Source: DATCRE01 sp964235605
GTDB lineage: Bacteria > Bacteroidota > Bacteroidia > Cytophagales > Cyclobacteriaceae
Length of the DNA: 13,065 nt
Assembly: GCA_964235605.1 (NCBI GenBank)
Contig: CAXSCR010000086.1
Coordinates: forward strand, 1 to 13,065
Reading direction: 5' to 3'
Within the stretch, counting starts at the first letter, position 1, and every line of letters starts with the position of its first letter. The notes beneath the pieces are model-generated. The model saw nothing but the letters and a program-made list of their open reading frames with translations, was not told where the DNA came from and did not search any database. The translations under genes and the position numbers were made by a program. Below are positions 1 through 7,031 of the stretch, piece after piece.

Positions 1-56
1 TATTAACTATTAACTATTAACTATTAACTATTAACTATTAACTATTAACTATTAAT
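1..56. repeat. Perfect heptamer tandem array TATTAAC (GTTAATA on the minus strand)
   Basis: Seven exact head-to-tail copies of TATTAAC fill 1-49, followed by a partial copy that runs into the lpxA stop codon (52-54). The array probably continues beyond the window edge. Because 7 is not a multiple of 3 and each unit contains TAA or TTA, the array closes all six reading frames within about 21 bases. The same heptamer, in degenerate form, recurs at 12274-12336 and around 3448-3572. Copy number is likely to vary by slippage (inference). Confidence 0.95.
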
Positions 57-840
57 CATTCCCCCCATATCCCTTCATAATTCCCCGCTCTGAGGTGCGG
101 ATAAAATCAAGAATATAGTCGCGTTCTACGCTTTTTGGGAATTCTTTTTCTACAACTTCAAGTGCTTTGGTGTTATTCAGGCCTTTAAGGAAAATGTATC
201 TATAAATATCCTGGATTTCAGCAATCTTGTCGGATGTAAAGCCACGTCTTCGTAAACCTATTGTATTTACACCTGCGTAGGCGAGTGGCTCGCGTGCTGC
301 CTTGGTAAATGGAGGAACATCTTTACGAACTAAAGAGCCTCCTGATAACATAACATGGGCACCAACTTTTACAAATTGATGAACAGCGCTTGCGCCACTG
401 ATAATGGCCCAATCATCTATTACAACATGGCCTGCTACCTGAACTGCGTTGGCTAAGATGCAGTGGTTGCCGATAATGCAATCATGGGCCACATGGGCAT
501 AAGCCATCAGCAAACAATTCTTGCCTATAACAGTTTTGAATTTATCGGTTGTACCGCGACTTATGGTTACGCATTCGCGGATTACTGTGTTTTCTCCTAT
601 GAAAGTTTCAGTTTTTTCACCTGCAAATTTCAGGTCTTGAGGAACAGATGAGATTGATGCAGCCGGAAAAACTTTTACATTTTTACCCAAACGCGCACCA
701 TCCCAGATGGTAGAATTGGGTCCAATCCAGCAGCCGTCTTCAATGACCACATCTTTCTGAACAGTGGCAAAAGGCTCTATGATAACGTTGTTACCTATTT
801 TAGCCTCGGGATGTACATTAGCTAGGGGAAATCTACTCAT
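52..840 (-). CDS. lpxA: LpxA, acyl-[ACP]-UDP-GlcNAc O-acyltransferase
   Basis: This cytoplasmic enzyme catalyses the first step of lipid A synthesis, transferring a 3-hydroxyacyl chain from ACP to the 3-OH of UDP-GlcNAc. The 262-residue product has the usual family length. Residues 10 to about 180 form the left-handed beta helix, with hexapeptide patterns such as IGNNVI and IGENTV, followed by a helical C-terminus. The motif AYAHVAHD places the likely catalytic His at 119 (E. coli His125) and a supporting His at 116. The position aligned with the E. coli acyl-chain ruler Gly173 is Gly167, so no Met block is visible and a long chain is expected (inference). The ATG overlaps the lpxC-fabZ stop by four bases (ATGA), which implies translational coupling. 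The stop codon directly abuts the heptamer array. Confidence 0.97.
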   Translation of the reverse strand: MSRFPLANVHPEAKIGNNVIIEPFATVQKDVVIEDGCWIGPNSTIWDGARLGKNVKVFPAASISSVPQDLKFAGEKTETFIGENTVIRECVTISRGTTDKFKTVIGKNCLLMAYAHVAHDCIIGNHCILANAVQVAGHVVIDDWAIISGASAVHQFVKVGAHVMLSGGSLVRKDVPPFTKAAREPLAYAGVNTIGLRRRGFTSDKIAEIQDIYRYIFLKGLNNTKALEVVEKEFPKSVERDYILDFIRTSERGIMKGYGGND

Positions 841-2234
841 GAATCTTTGCGGACGATACTGGCTGTCATTGTTCCTTCACATACAAGGGTGTTACCTACA
901 TAAGCCCTTCCACTCATTTTTGCGATTCCTCTTTTAATAGGTGCTAGGAGATCACACTGTATTACCATGGTGTCGCCTGGCAAAACCATTTTTCTAAATC
1001 TGAAATTTTCTATACCTAAAAAGTAGGTCCAGTAGTTTTCTGGATCAGGTACAGTATTGAGAACTAAGATACCGCCAATCTGTGCCATGGCTTCAACTTG
1101 CATAACGCCAGGCATTACCGGATTGCCCGGAAAGTGGCCTTGGAAGAAAGGCTCATTCATGGTCACGTTCTTCACACCAGCCACGCTTTCAGTATCCAAG
1201 TAAATGATTTTGTCAATCATTAAGAATGGATAACGATGTCTCAGGATAGTGGCTATCTTATTGATATCCATTACCGGAGGTAGGCTTGGATTGTATTTTG
1301 GTCTGCCTTTTTTATCGGCCTCAGCCATTGCCTTCTTAAGCTTCTTTGCAAAAGCTACATTGGCAGCATGACCTGGACGGGCGGCGAGTACTTGTGCCTT
1401 AAGTGGTCTTCCTGCAAGCGCAAGATCGCCTACTATATCAAGTAGCTTGTGACGGGCAGGCTCGTTTTTATAACGTAATTCAATATTATTTAAAATGCCT
1501 TCCTGTTTTACGGTAACTTTTTGTTTACCCAACATTTTGGCAATGTTCTCTAACTCATCATCTTTTACAACACGATCAACAATAACAATAGCGTTGTTTA
1601 AATCGCCGCCTCGTATAAGATTGTTTTTATACAGCATTTCAAGTTCATGCAAAAAACAAAATGTGCGGCATGAAGCTATTTCCTTTTCAAATTGACGGAT
1701 ATCAGTAATGGAAGCATGCTGGCTGCCAAGAACCGGTGAGTTGTAATCGATCATTACCGTTACACGATAATCATCTAAAGGCAAGGCGGCTATCTCTACA
1801 TTACGCGCTGCTTCTCTATAAAAAAGTGGCTCTTGTACTTCAAAGAAATCGCGCAAAGCATTTTGTTCTTCTGAGCCCGCTTCCTTTAAAACCTCAACAA
1901 ATTGAACAGAGCTTCCGTCCATAATAGGGCATTCAGGACCGTCTAATTGAATCAACACGTTGTCAATTTCTAATCCAACAAGGGCAGCAAGTGTGTGTTC
2001 TATGGTACTTACTTTAGCACCGCTTTGTTCTATTGTTGTTCCGCGAGATACGTCCGTGACATTATCACAATCAGCATCAATGATAGGAGATCCTGGTAGA
2101 TCTGTTCGTTGAAATTTAAGACCATGATTCGGTTTAGCCGGTACAAACGTCATATTGGTCTGAACGCCTGTATGGAGTCCTACACCTGATAAGGTGACGG
2201 ACTTTTGTATTGTTTGCTGTTTGATGTTTAGCAT
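837..2234 (-). CDS. lpxC-fabZ: LpxC-FabZ fusion: UDP-3-O-acyl-GlcNAc deacetylase / 3-hydroxyacyl-ACP dehydratase
   Basis: This bifunctional cytoplasmic protein has 465 residues. Residues 1 to about 310 are LpxC, the zinc deacetylase that commits carbon to lipid A. The expected zinc ligands are His80 (in STIEHTLAAL), His262 and Asp266 (in RHKLLDIVGD), with Glu79 as general base and His289 (in RPGHAANV) as the second catalytic group. Residues about 325-465 are FabZ, with the hot-dog fold motif QGHFPGNPVMPGV. His367 and Glu381 match the usual catalytic pair. The lysine-rich stretch at 297-315 looks like the linker. The fusion is a known Bacteroidota arrangement and pairs two activities that compete for or supply 3-hydroxyacyl-ACP. 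It is coupled to lpxA by a 4-base overlap. A candidate promoter lies just upstream. Confidence 0.97.
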   Translation of the reverse strand: MLNIKQQTIQKSVTLSGVGLHTGVQTNMTFVPAKPNHGLKFQRTDLPGSPIIDADCDNVTDVSRGTTIEQSGAKVSTIEHTLAALVGLEIDNVLIQLDGPECPIMDGSSVQFVEVLKEAGSEEQNALRDFFEVQEPLFYREAARNVEIAALPLDDYRVTVMIDYNSPVLGSQHASITDIRQFEKEIASCRTFCFLHELEMLYKNNLIRGGDLNNAIVIVDRVVKDDELENIAKMLGKQKVTVKQEGILNNIELRYKNEPARHKLLDIVGDLALAGRPLKAQVLAARPGHAANVAFAKKLKKAMAEADKKGRPKYNPSLPPVMDINKIATILRHRYPFLMIDKIIYLDTESVAGVKNVTMNEPFFQGHFPGNPVMPGVMQVEAMAQIGGILVLNTVPDPENYWTYFLGIENFRFRKMVLPGDTMVIQCDLLAPIKRGIAKMSGRAYVGNTLVCEGTMTASIVRKDS

Positions 2235-2250
2235 CTTTTATTAAGGTGCG

Positions 2251-2283
2251 CAAATTTAACCCGAATTATTCGTATAATCCAAT
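2251..2283 (-). promoter_or_regulatory. Candidate Bacteroidota-type promoter for lpxC-fabZ-lpxA
   Basis: On the minus strand the box TAAATTTG (2251-2258) matches the -7 consensus TAnnTTTG exactly. ATTG (2280-2283), 21 bases upstream, is one base off the -33 TTTG. Transcription would begin near 2244, giving a leader of only about 10 bases before the ATG at 2234. If so, lpxC-fabZ can be transcribed independently of lpxD. Confidence 0.45.
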
Positions 2284-2377
2284 AGGGAGCATCTACGCAG
2301 TATTCATTAAATAAACATGATTTTACTAAACATGCCAAGTATTGCATGTAAATCACTTGAAATATTAGCCAGTCCGA

Positions 2378-3436
2378 CTAGTTATTAAGGTTGTCGACTT
2401 CTTTTCCGAAGACTTTATTTTCAAGTTCTCTTAATCTAAAGTTAAGATCAGGAAGTTGCTTAAAGACAGCGTAGGCTCTAAAGTATTCTTTTACATCGAA
2501 GGCTGGAGCTCCTAATAACTTTTGACCTTCCTTCGTCAATGATTTCAAAATGCCCGCTTGAGCACCAAAGCTTGTATTGTTGGCGATAACCAAATGGCCA
2601 GAGATACCTACCTGCCCAGCGATAACACAGCCATCTCCAATTTTTGTAGATCCTGAAACGCCGGACTGTGCAGCCATTACAGTGTTTTTGCCGATCTCGA
2701 CATTATGGGCAACCTGAATTAGGTTATCAAGTTTTACGCCTTCGTGTATGATGGTAGCATCGCCAAATAAAGTTGCGCAGTCAACAACCGTATTACCGCC
2801 AATTGCAACATTATCTTTTATGATAACACTTCCCATCTGCGGTATCGCTTTATAGGTACCGTTTTCCTGAGGTGCAAATCCAAATCCGTCACTTCCTATA
2901 ACAGTACCGGAATGTATCACGCAATTTTTTCCGATGCGTGTGTCAGCATAGAGTTTAACACTAGGATGAAGTATGGTGTTATCTCCAATTGTTACATTAT
3001 CGCCAATATAAACGTGCGGGTAGATTTTTACATTGTCACCAATGTTTACGTTGTTACCAATATAAGAGAAGGCGCCCCGGTATATATTTTTTCCGATGGT
3101 CGAATTTTCACCCATATAACACGGCTGCTCAATACCAGTTTTCTGAAAGCTGATTAGCTTATGATATTCCTCCATCAAGGCTGTAAAGCTGATGTAAGGA
3201 TCATCGACTAGAATAAGCGTAGAGCTAACTTCTTTGCGTGGTGTAAAGTCTTTCTTAACAATGACAGCTGATGCCAGGGTGGTATAAATGTATTGTTCGT
3301 ATTTTGGATTTGACAGGAATGCTATCTGTCCTTTTTTGGCCTCTTGTATTTTGGCCAACATATTGATTTTGGCGTCGCCATCTCCCTTTACTTCTCCGCC
3401 AAGTATAGCCGCAATTTGATTGATGGTAAATTCCAT
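2378..3436 (-). CDS. lpxD: LpxD, UDP-3-O-acylglucosamine N-acyltransferase
   Basis: LpxD performs the third lipid A step, adding a 3-hydroxyacyl chain to the amine of UDP-3-O-acyl-GlcN in the cytoplasm. The product is 352 residues, typical for the family. Residues 1 to about 100 form the uridine-binding N-terminal domain (IAFLSNPKYE near 38-47). Residues about 105-300 are hexapeptide repeats of the left-handed beta helix. The C-terminal helix follows (residues about 315-345). The motif NLIQVAHNVEIG carries His244, equivalent to the catalytic His239 of E. coli LpxD, and GSDGFGFAP (181-189) is also family-typical. The gene starts with ATG. It is separated from lpxC-fabZ by 143 bases, which contain that gene's candidate promoter. 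Confidence 0.96.
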   Translation of the reverse strand: MEFTINQIAAILGGEVKGDGDAKINMLAKIQEAKKGQIAFLSNPKYEQYIYTTLASAVIVKKDFTPRKEVSSTLILVDDPYISFTALMEEYHKLISFQKTGIEQPCYMGENSTIGKNIYRGAFSYIGNNVNIGDNVKIYPHVYIGDNVTIGDNTILHPSVKLYADTRIGKNCVIHSGTVIGSDGFGFAPQENGTYKAIPQMGSVIIKDNVAIGGNTVVDCATLFGDATIIHEGVKLDNLIQVAHNVEIGKNTVMAAQSGVSGSTKIGDGCVIAGQVGISGHLVIANNTSFGAQAGILKSLTKEGQKLLGAPAFDVKEYFRAYAVFKQLPDLNFRLRELENKVFGKEVDNLNN

Positions 3437-3441
3437 GGTCC

Positions 3442-3571
3442 TTATCAGTTATCTTTTAATCGTTAATGTTAATCGTGGATGTTAGATTGATGATGTTGAT
3501 TGAAATTGACCGAGGGGGCACAATATCAAATGTAACAAATCACTAATATAATAAGTAACGGTAACTGATAA
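3442..3571. repeat. 130-bp spacer bracketed by a perfect 10-base inverted repeat
   Basis: TTATCAGTTA at 3442-3451 is exactly inverted as TAACTGATAA at 3562-3571. The pair encloses nearly the whole gap between the HD gene and lpxD. Degenerate heptamers lie next to both arms: GTTATCT, TTTAATC, GTTAAT and GTTAATC at 3448-3474 on the plus strand, and GTTATCA, GTTACC and GTTACTT at 3553-3572 on the minus strand. The same 10-mer occurs twice in the valS leader array (12296-12305 and 12310-12319). It may be a small mobile cassette, an RNA stem around the promoter, or a chance product of heptamer arrays in opposite orientation. Confidence 0.6.
3527..3534 (-). promoter_or_regulatory. Possible -7 box for lpxD
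   Basis: TACATTTG on the minus strand fits TAnnTTTG exactly. No TTTG-like -33 element is visible 17-23 bases upstream. If it is used, the lpxD leader is about 85 bases and includes the heptamer repeats. Confidence 0.25.
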
Positions 3572-3577
3572 CGGTTA

Positions 3578-4804
3578 TTACAAAGATACATCTTTAGGCC
3601 AGCAGAGATAATTTTTTCTAACGATTTTGCTGATCACTTTAATGTTGGGTAAATCAGAGGCTTGGGCAATGTCTAAAAGCTCCCCACTTTTGGTGAGAAT
3701 ATTAATTTGCTGTCCACTTGTATAGGCCTCGTTGGTTACGGTTCCATATGAAAATAAAAAAGGAGATTCAGCTAGCAGGGTATCGTATTTTTTGGTGATT
3801 GAAGTTTTGATCCTTTCCACCAAAGTTTTTTTGATCGGTTCATTACTAAGAATTATCTGAAAGAGTTTTCTTTCCAAGAGCATTTGAGAAAGCCAGGATA
3901 AAATCCGGTCGGTATTATTGCGCCAGAATTTTAGAGCACCCCAAATGTCATTATCATCTAATTGGCCGAAGGCATCCAGTATGTTCTTGTTTTCTTTAAT
4001 GTCTGTTAGACTAAAGTGATTTTGAAGGAAATAGGTTAAGCTATCACTTGCTGGTAACTTTTCATCTGCATGCACCAAAGCTTGGGCTCTTTTAAGTACA
4101 TTAACCAACATATTTTCAGCACTTACCGTGGTCTTATGAAGGTATACCTGCCAGTACATAAGTCTACGGGCATTTAAAAAATTCTCAATACTGTAAATAC
4201 CTTTTTCTTCAACAACGAGTTGATCGTCATAAACATTAAGCATAGAAATTATTCTATCTACACCGATTGTTCCTTCCATTACACCTGTAAAAAAACAATC
4301 CCGTTTTAGGTAGTCAAGCCTGTCTATGTCTAACTGACTGGAGACCAGTTGATGAAAAAATTTCCGATCGTAACTGTTACGGAATATCTTAATGGCTAAA
4401 GCAAGTGCGCCGTTGAATTGTTGATTAAGTTCTGCCATAAATAAATACGAAAGGCTCTCATGATGAACTTCTGCAAGCAACGTATCCTCTAAGGCATGAG
4501 AAAAAGGTCCATGCCCAATATCATGTAACAATACGGCTAATTGAGAAGCTTCATATTCATCTTCGCTAATCTCAATATTTTTGTTCCTTAAATTATCTAA
4601 AACACGACCCATTAAGTGCATGGCGCCTAGCGCATGTTGAAAGCGTGTGTGAAGGGCGCCCGGATAAACCATGTCTGTTAGGCCTAGTTGTTTAATGTGT
4701 CTAAGCCGCTGAAAATACGGATGCGAAATTATATCGAACAGTAATTCACTTTTTATCGTGATAAAGCCGTAAACGGGATCATTGATTATCTTTTTCTTAT
4801 TCAA
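3578..4804 (-). CDS. HD-superfamily phosphohydrolase, COG1078 type, TTG start
   Basis: This 408-residue protein is a metal-dependent phosphohydrolase related to dNTP triphosphohydrolases and SAMHD1-type enzymes. Its substrate is unknown. The HD core lies in the first 170 residues: LHTRFQHALG gives His57, LLHDIGHGPFSHALE gives the His94-Asp95 doublet with His98 and His103, and LDIDRLDYL (158-166) supplies the later metal-site Asp. The remainder is helical, without a recognisable extra domain. The start codon is TTG at 4802-4804. An in-frame TAA occurs four codons upstream, and the next Met is residue 45, inside the conserved core, so TTG is the only sensible start. The opening NKKKIINDPVYGFI also fits the family N-terminus. 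Its position upstream of lpxD is, from memory, common in Bacteroidota, but a role in lipid A is not shown. Confidence 0.9.
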   Translation of the reverse strand: MNKKKIINDPVYGFITIKSELLFDIISHPYFQRLRHIKQLGLTDMVYPGALHTRFQHALGAMHLMGRVLDNLRNKNIEISEDEYEASQLAVLLHDIGHGPFSHALEDTLLAEVHHESLSYLFMAELNQQFNGALALAIKIFRNSYDRKFFHQLVSSQLDIDRLDYLKRDCFFTGVMEGTIGVDRIISMLNVYDDQLVVEEKGIYSIENFLNARRLMYWQVYLHKTTVSAENMLVNVLKRAQALVHADEKLPASDSLTYFLQNHFSLTDIKENKNILDAFGQLDDNDIWGALKFWRNNTDRILSWLSQMLLERKLFQIILSNEPIKKTLVERIKTSITKKYDTLLAESPFLFSYGTVTNEAYTSGQQINILTKSGELLDIAQASDLPNIKVISKIVRKNYLCWPKDVSL

Positions 4805-4838
4805 ACCGTCTGATTTAATTTGAGTTAGATTCTACGTT

Positions 4839-4846
4839 CAAAGTTA
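4839..4846 (-). promoter_or_regulatory. Possible -7 box for the HD phosphohydrolase gene
   Basis: TAACTTTG on the minus strand fits TAnnTTTG exactly and would start transcription about 28 bases ahead of the TTG start. A convincing -33 TTTG is missing at the right spacing. Confidence 0.3.
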
Positions 4847-4940
4847 AGTGCTGGTAAGATTGCTTGATTATTTTATTTTATAACAAAGCTGCGCTTAAAC
4901 AACTGAAATATAGCAATCATCTGTAAATGCAGCCAACTAA

Positions 4941-4968
4941 CCTGGAACCTGAAACTTGAAACGTGAAA
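4941..4968 (+). repeat. Second heptamer family, four degenerate copies (CYTGRAA-like) upstream of porX
   Basis: Four consecutive heptamers are present: CCTGGAA, CCTGAAA, CTTGAAA and CGTGAAA. They lie about 70 bases before the porX start, in the 234-base gap between divergent genes. The period is again 7, but the unit is unrelated to GTTAATA. The rest of the gap is AT-rich, and I see no convincing plus-strand promoter in it. Confidence 0.7.
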
Positions 4969-5038
4969 GTCCCAGCTTATCTTTCAACTAAACCTTAAAC
5001 TTAAGTGCTATATGTGTAAATTAGTGAAAATTTGAAAC

Positions 5039-6598
5039 ATGCAAAGATACAGCATTTTGTGGGCGGATGATGAGATAGATTTATTGAAACCGCACATCAT
5101 TTTTCTAGAACAACGCGGGTATGATATCACGCCGATTAACAATGGTGCTGATGCTGTAGAGTTAAGTGAACAGAGAAATTTCGACGTTGTTTTTCTAGAT
5201 GAAAACATGCCGGGACTTTCGGGTCTTGAGGCACTTACACAAATAAAAAATAATAAGCCCAATCTGCCTGTGGTGATGATCACCAAAAATGAAGAAGAGC
5301 AGATTATGGAAGATGCTATCGGTTCTAAGATCGCAGATTACTTAATCAAACCTTTAAACCCAAGTCAGATTTTACTTTCTGTTAAAAAAATTCTTGATAA
5401 TAAACGCCTGATTATCGAGAAGACGAATCTTAACTACCGACAAGAATTCCAGAAAATTAGCATGGCATTACAAGATTTCATGAACCATGAGCAGTGGTCT
5501 GACATCTATAAAAAGCTTGTGTTTTGGGAATTACAAATGGATCATGCTGATAACCAGGAAATGGCTGAGATATTAGACATGCAAAAAACGGAAGCAAATG
5601 CCGCGTTTGCCAAGTTTATTATTAAAAACTATGATGGGTGGTTAAATAATCCGAATGCCGATAAGCCTTTGTTCTCTCACCAATTGATGAAGAAAAAAGT
5701 TTTCCCTGAAGTAGGTAAAGGCAAGCCCACCTTTGTCTTTGTAATTGATAATCTAAGGTATGATCAATGGAAAGTTATTGAGCCCGCACTAAGCGAATAT
5801 TTTACGATTGATAGTGAAGAGACTTATTATTCCATTCTTCCCACCACTACTGCATATGCAAGAAATGCCATATTCTCAGGACAATTACCTTCAGAAATGG
5901 CTAAAACTAACCCAGAACTTTGGGTTGGCGAAGATGAAGAAGTAGGAAAGAATAATTCGGAAGATGATTTTCTGGCTAAACAATTGAAACGCAATAATCT
6001 GAATTTTAAATTCTCATACCATAAAATTAAGAACCTTGAAGATGGCAGGGCCCTGGCAGATACGGTAAATAATCTCTTCCAAAATGAGTTGAATGTTGTT
6101 GTTTACAATTTTGTAGATATGCTATCTCATGCACGTACAGATATGGCCATGATACGTGAGCTTGCTCCCGATGAGTCAGCATACCGTTCAATCACCAAAT
6201 CATGGTTTCTGCATTCGCCTTTAATTGATATCTTAAAAAAGATATCTGAGAAGAAGGCACGTGTAATTATAACGACAGACCATGGCACCATACGTGTTAA
6301 AAGGCCATTCAAAATAATTGGCGATAAAACCGTTAACACAAACCTTCGGTATAAACAGGGAAAGAATCTAAATTATGAAGGAGATAAGGTAATGCATGTT
6401 CAAAAGCCAGAACGCTTGTTCTTGCCTAGGCTAAACGTCTCCACTTCCTATGTTTTTGCTATTGAAGATCAATTTTTCGCCTATCCGAATAACTATAATT
6501 ATTATGTTAATATGTATAAAGACACATTTCAGCATGGTGGAGTTAGTATGGAAGAGATGATCATACCCATAATTTTCTTAACTTCGAAGAATGGGTAA
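5039..6598 (+). CDS. porX: PorX, response regulator with PglZ (alkaline phosphatase superfamily) output domain
   Basis: PorX is the regulator of the type IX secretion system, paired in Porphyromonas gingivalis with the sensor kinase PorY. The product is 519 residues. Residues 1-120 are a receiver domain, with acidic Asp10/Asp11, phospho-acceptor Asp54 (in VVFLDENMPG), Thr82 and Lys104 (in YLIKP). A linker of about 100 helical residues leads to the PglZ domain (about 228-519). Probable zinc and catalytic residues there are Asp237 (VFVIDNLR), the Thr269-271 cluster (LPTTTAYARN), Asp360 and His364 (NFVDMLSHAR), Asp414-His415 (ITTDHGTIR) and His499 (QHGGVSMEEM). All are present, so both phosphorylation and phosphatase/phosphodiesterase activity look intact. 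There is no DNA-binding domain. It leads an operon, with its stop overlapping the tsaE start. PorY is not in the window. Confidence 0.95.
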   Translation: MQRYSILWADDEIDLLKPHIIFLEQRGYDITPINNGADAVELSEQRNFDVVFLDENMPGLSGLEALTQIKNNKPNLPVVMITKNEEEQIMEDAIGSKIADYLIKPLNPSQILLSVKKILDNKRLIIEKTNLNYRQEFQKISMALQDFMNHEQWSDIYKKLVFWELQMDHADNQEMAEILDMQKTEANAAFAKFIIKNYDGWLNNPNADKPLFSHQLMKKKVFPEVGKGKPTFVFVIDNLRYDQWKVIEPALSEYFTIDSEETYYSILPTTTAYARNAIFSGQLPSEMAKTNPELWVGEDEEVGKNNSEDDFLAKQLKRNNLNFKFSYHKIKNLEDGRALADTVNNLFQNELNVVVYNFVDMLSHARTDMAMIRELAPDESAYRSITKSWFLHSPLIDILKKISEKKARVIITTDHGTIRVKRPFKIIGDKTVNTNLRYKQGKNLNYEGDKVMHVQKPERLFLPRLNVSTSYVFAIEDQFFAYPNNYNYYVNMYKDTFQHGGVSMEEMIIPIIFLTSKNG

Positions 6599-7031
6599 TG
6601 AAGTAAACGACCTGGTGGGTAGCCGGGTTGGTTTAAACGATTTGGAGAGAGTAGCAAAAGAGTTGGTTAAGCGCGCTGGAAACGTGAACGTCTGGCTTTT
6701 TCATGGTGAGATGGGCGCAGGTAAAACAACATTGATTAAAGCCATAGGAAGGGTCTTAGGAGTTGAGGATTCGATAAGCAGTCCTACTTTTTCCATAGTT
6801 AATGAGTATTTAATATCGCCAAAAAAGAAAGTTTTTCATTTTGATTTTTACCGGATTAAAAATGAAAGAGAAGCATATGACATAGGCACAGAAGAATACT
6901 TTTATTCAGGACATTATTGTTTTGTAGAATGGCCCGATAAAATTCCAGAACTGCTACCAGAAAGAAGAGCAGATGTGACCATTAAAGTTGAAGATAATAC
7001 ATATAGAACCATAGTTGTTTCTGTTTCATGA
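6591..7031 (+). CDS. tsaE: TsaE, tRNA t6A37 biosynthesis ATPase
   Basis: TsaE is the small ATPase that works with TsaB and TsaD to place threonylcarbamoyl on A37 of ANN-decoding tRNAs in the cytoplasm. The 146-residue product is of normal length. The Walker A loop GEMGAGKTT spans residues 39-47. SSPTFSIVNEY (63-73) and HFDFYR (83-88) are the signature motifs of the family, and FVEWPDKIPELLP (111-123) contains the conserved EWP element. The ATG overlaps the last eight bases of porX. The stop overlaps the next ATG by four bases, so porX, tsaE and the dehydrogenase are probably translated from one message. Linkage to porX is, from memory, a recurring Bacteroidota arrangement rather than evidence of a shared pathway. 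Confidence 0.96.
   Translation: MGNEVNDLVGSRVGLNDLERVAKELVKRAGNVNVWLFHGEMGAGKTTLIKAIGRVLGVEDSISSPTFSIVNEYLISPKKKVFHFDFYRIKNEREAYDIGTEEYFYSGHYCFVEWPDKIPELLPERRADVTIKVEDNTYRTIVVSVS

Noticed and set aside
837..2234. lpxC and fabZ as two genes joined by a sequencing error
   Set aside because: The frame is continuous with a plausible lysine-rich linker, and this fusion is well known in Bacteroidota.
3581..3588. CAAAGATA as a minus-strand TAnnTTTG promoter box
   Set aside because: TATCTTTG lies inside the last codons of the HD gene and has no -33 element. The spacer box at 3527-3534 is the better candidate, and even that is weak.
4860..5030. Promoter for porX
   Set aside because: TATATGTG (5009-5016) is one base off the -7 consensus and no good -33 lies at the usual spacing, so I did not annotate it.
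5008..5286. Minus-strand open frame opposite the porX receiver domain
   Set aside because: It is fully antisense to a well-supported domain and has no recognisable motif.
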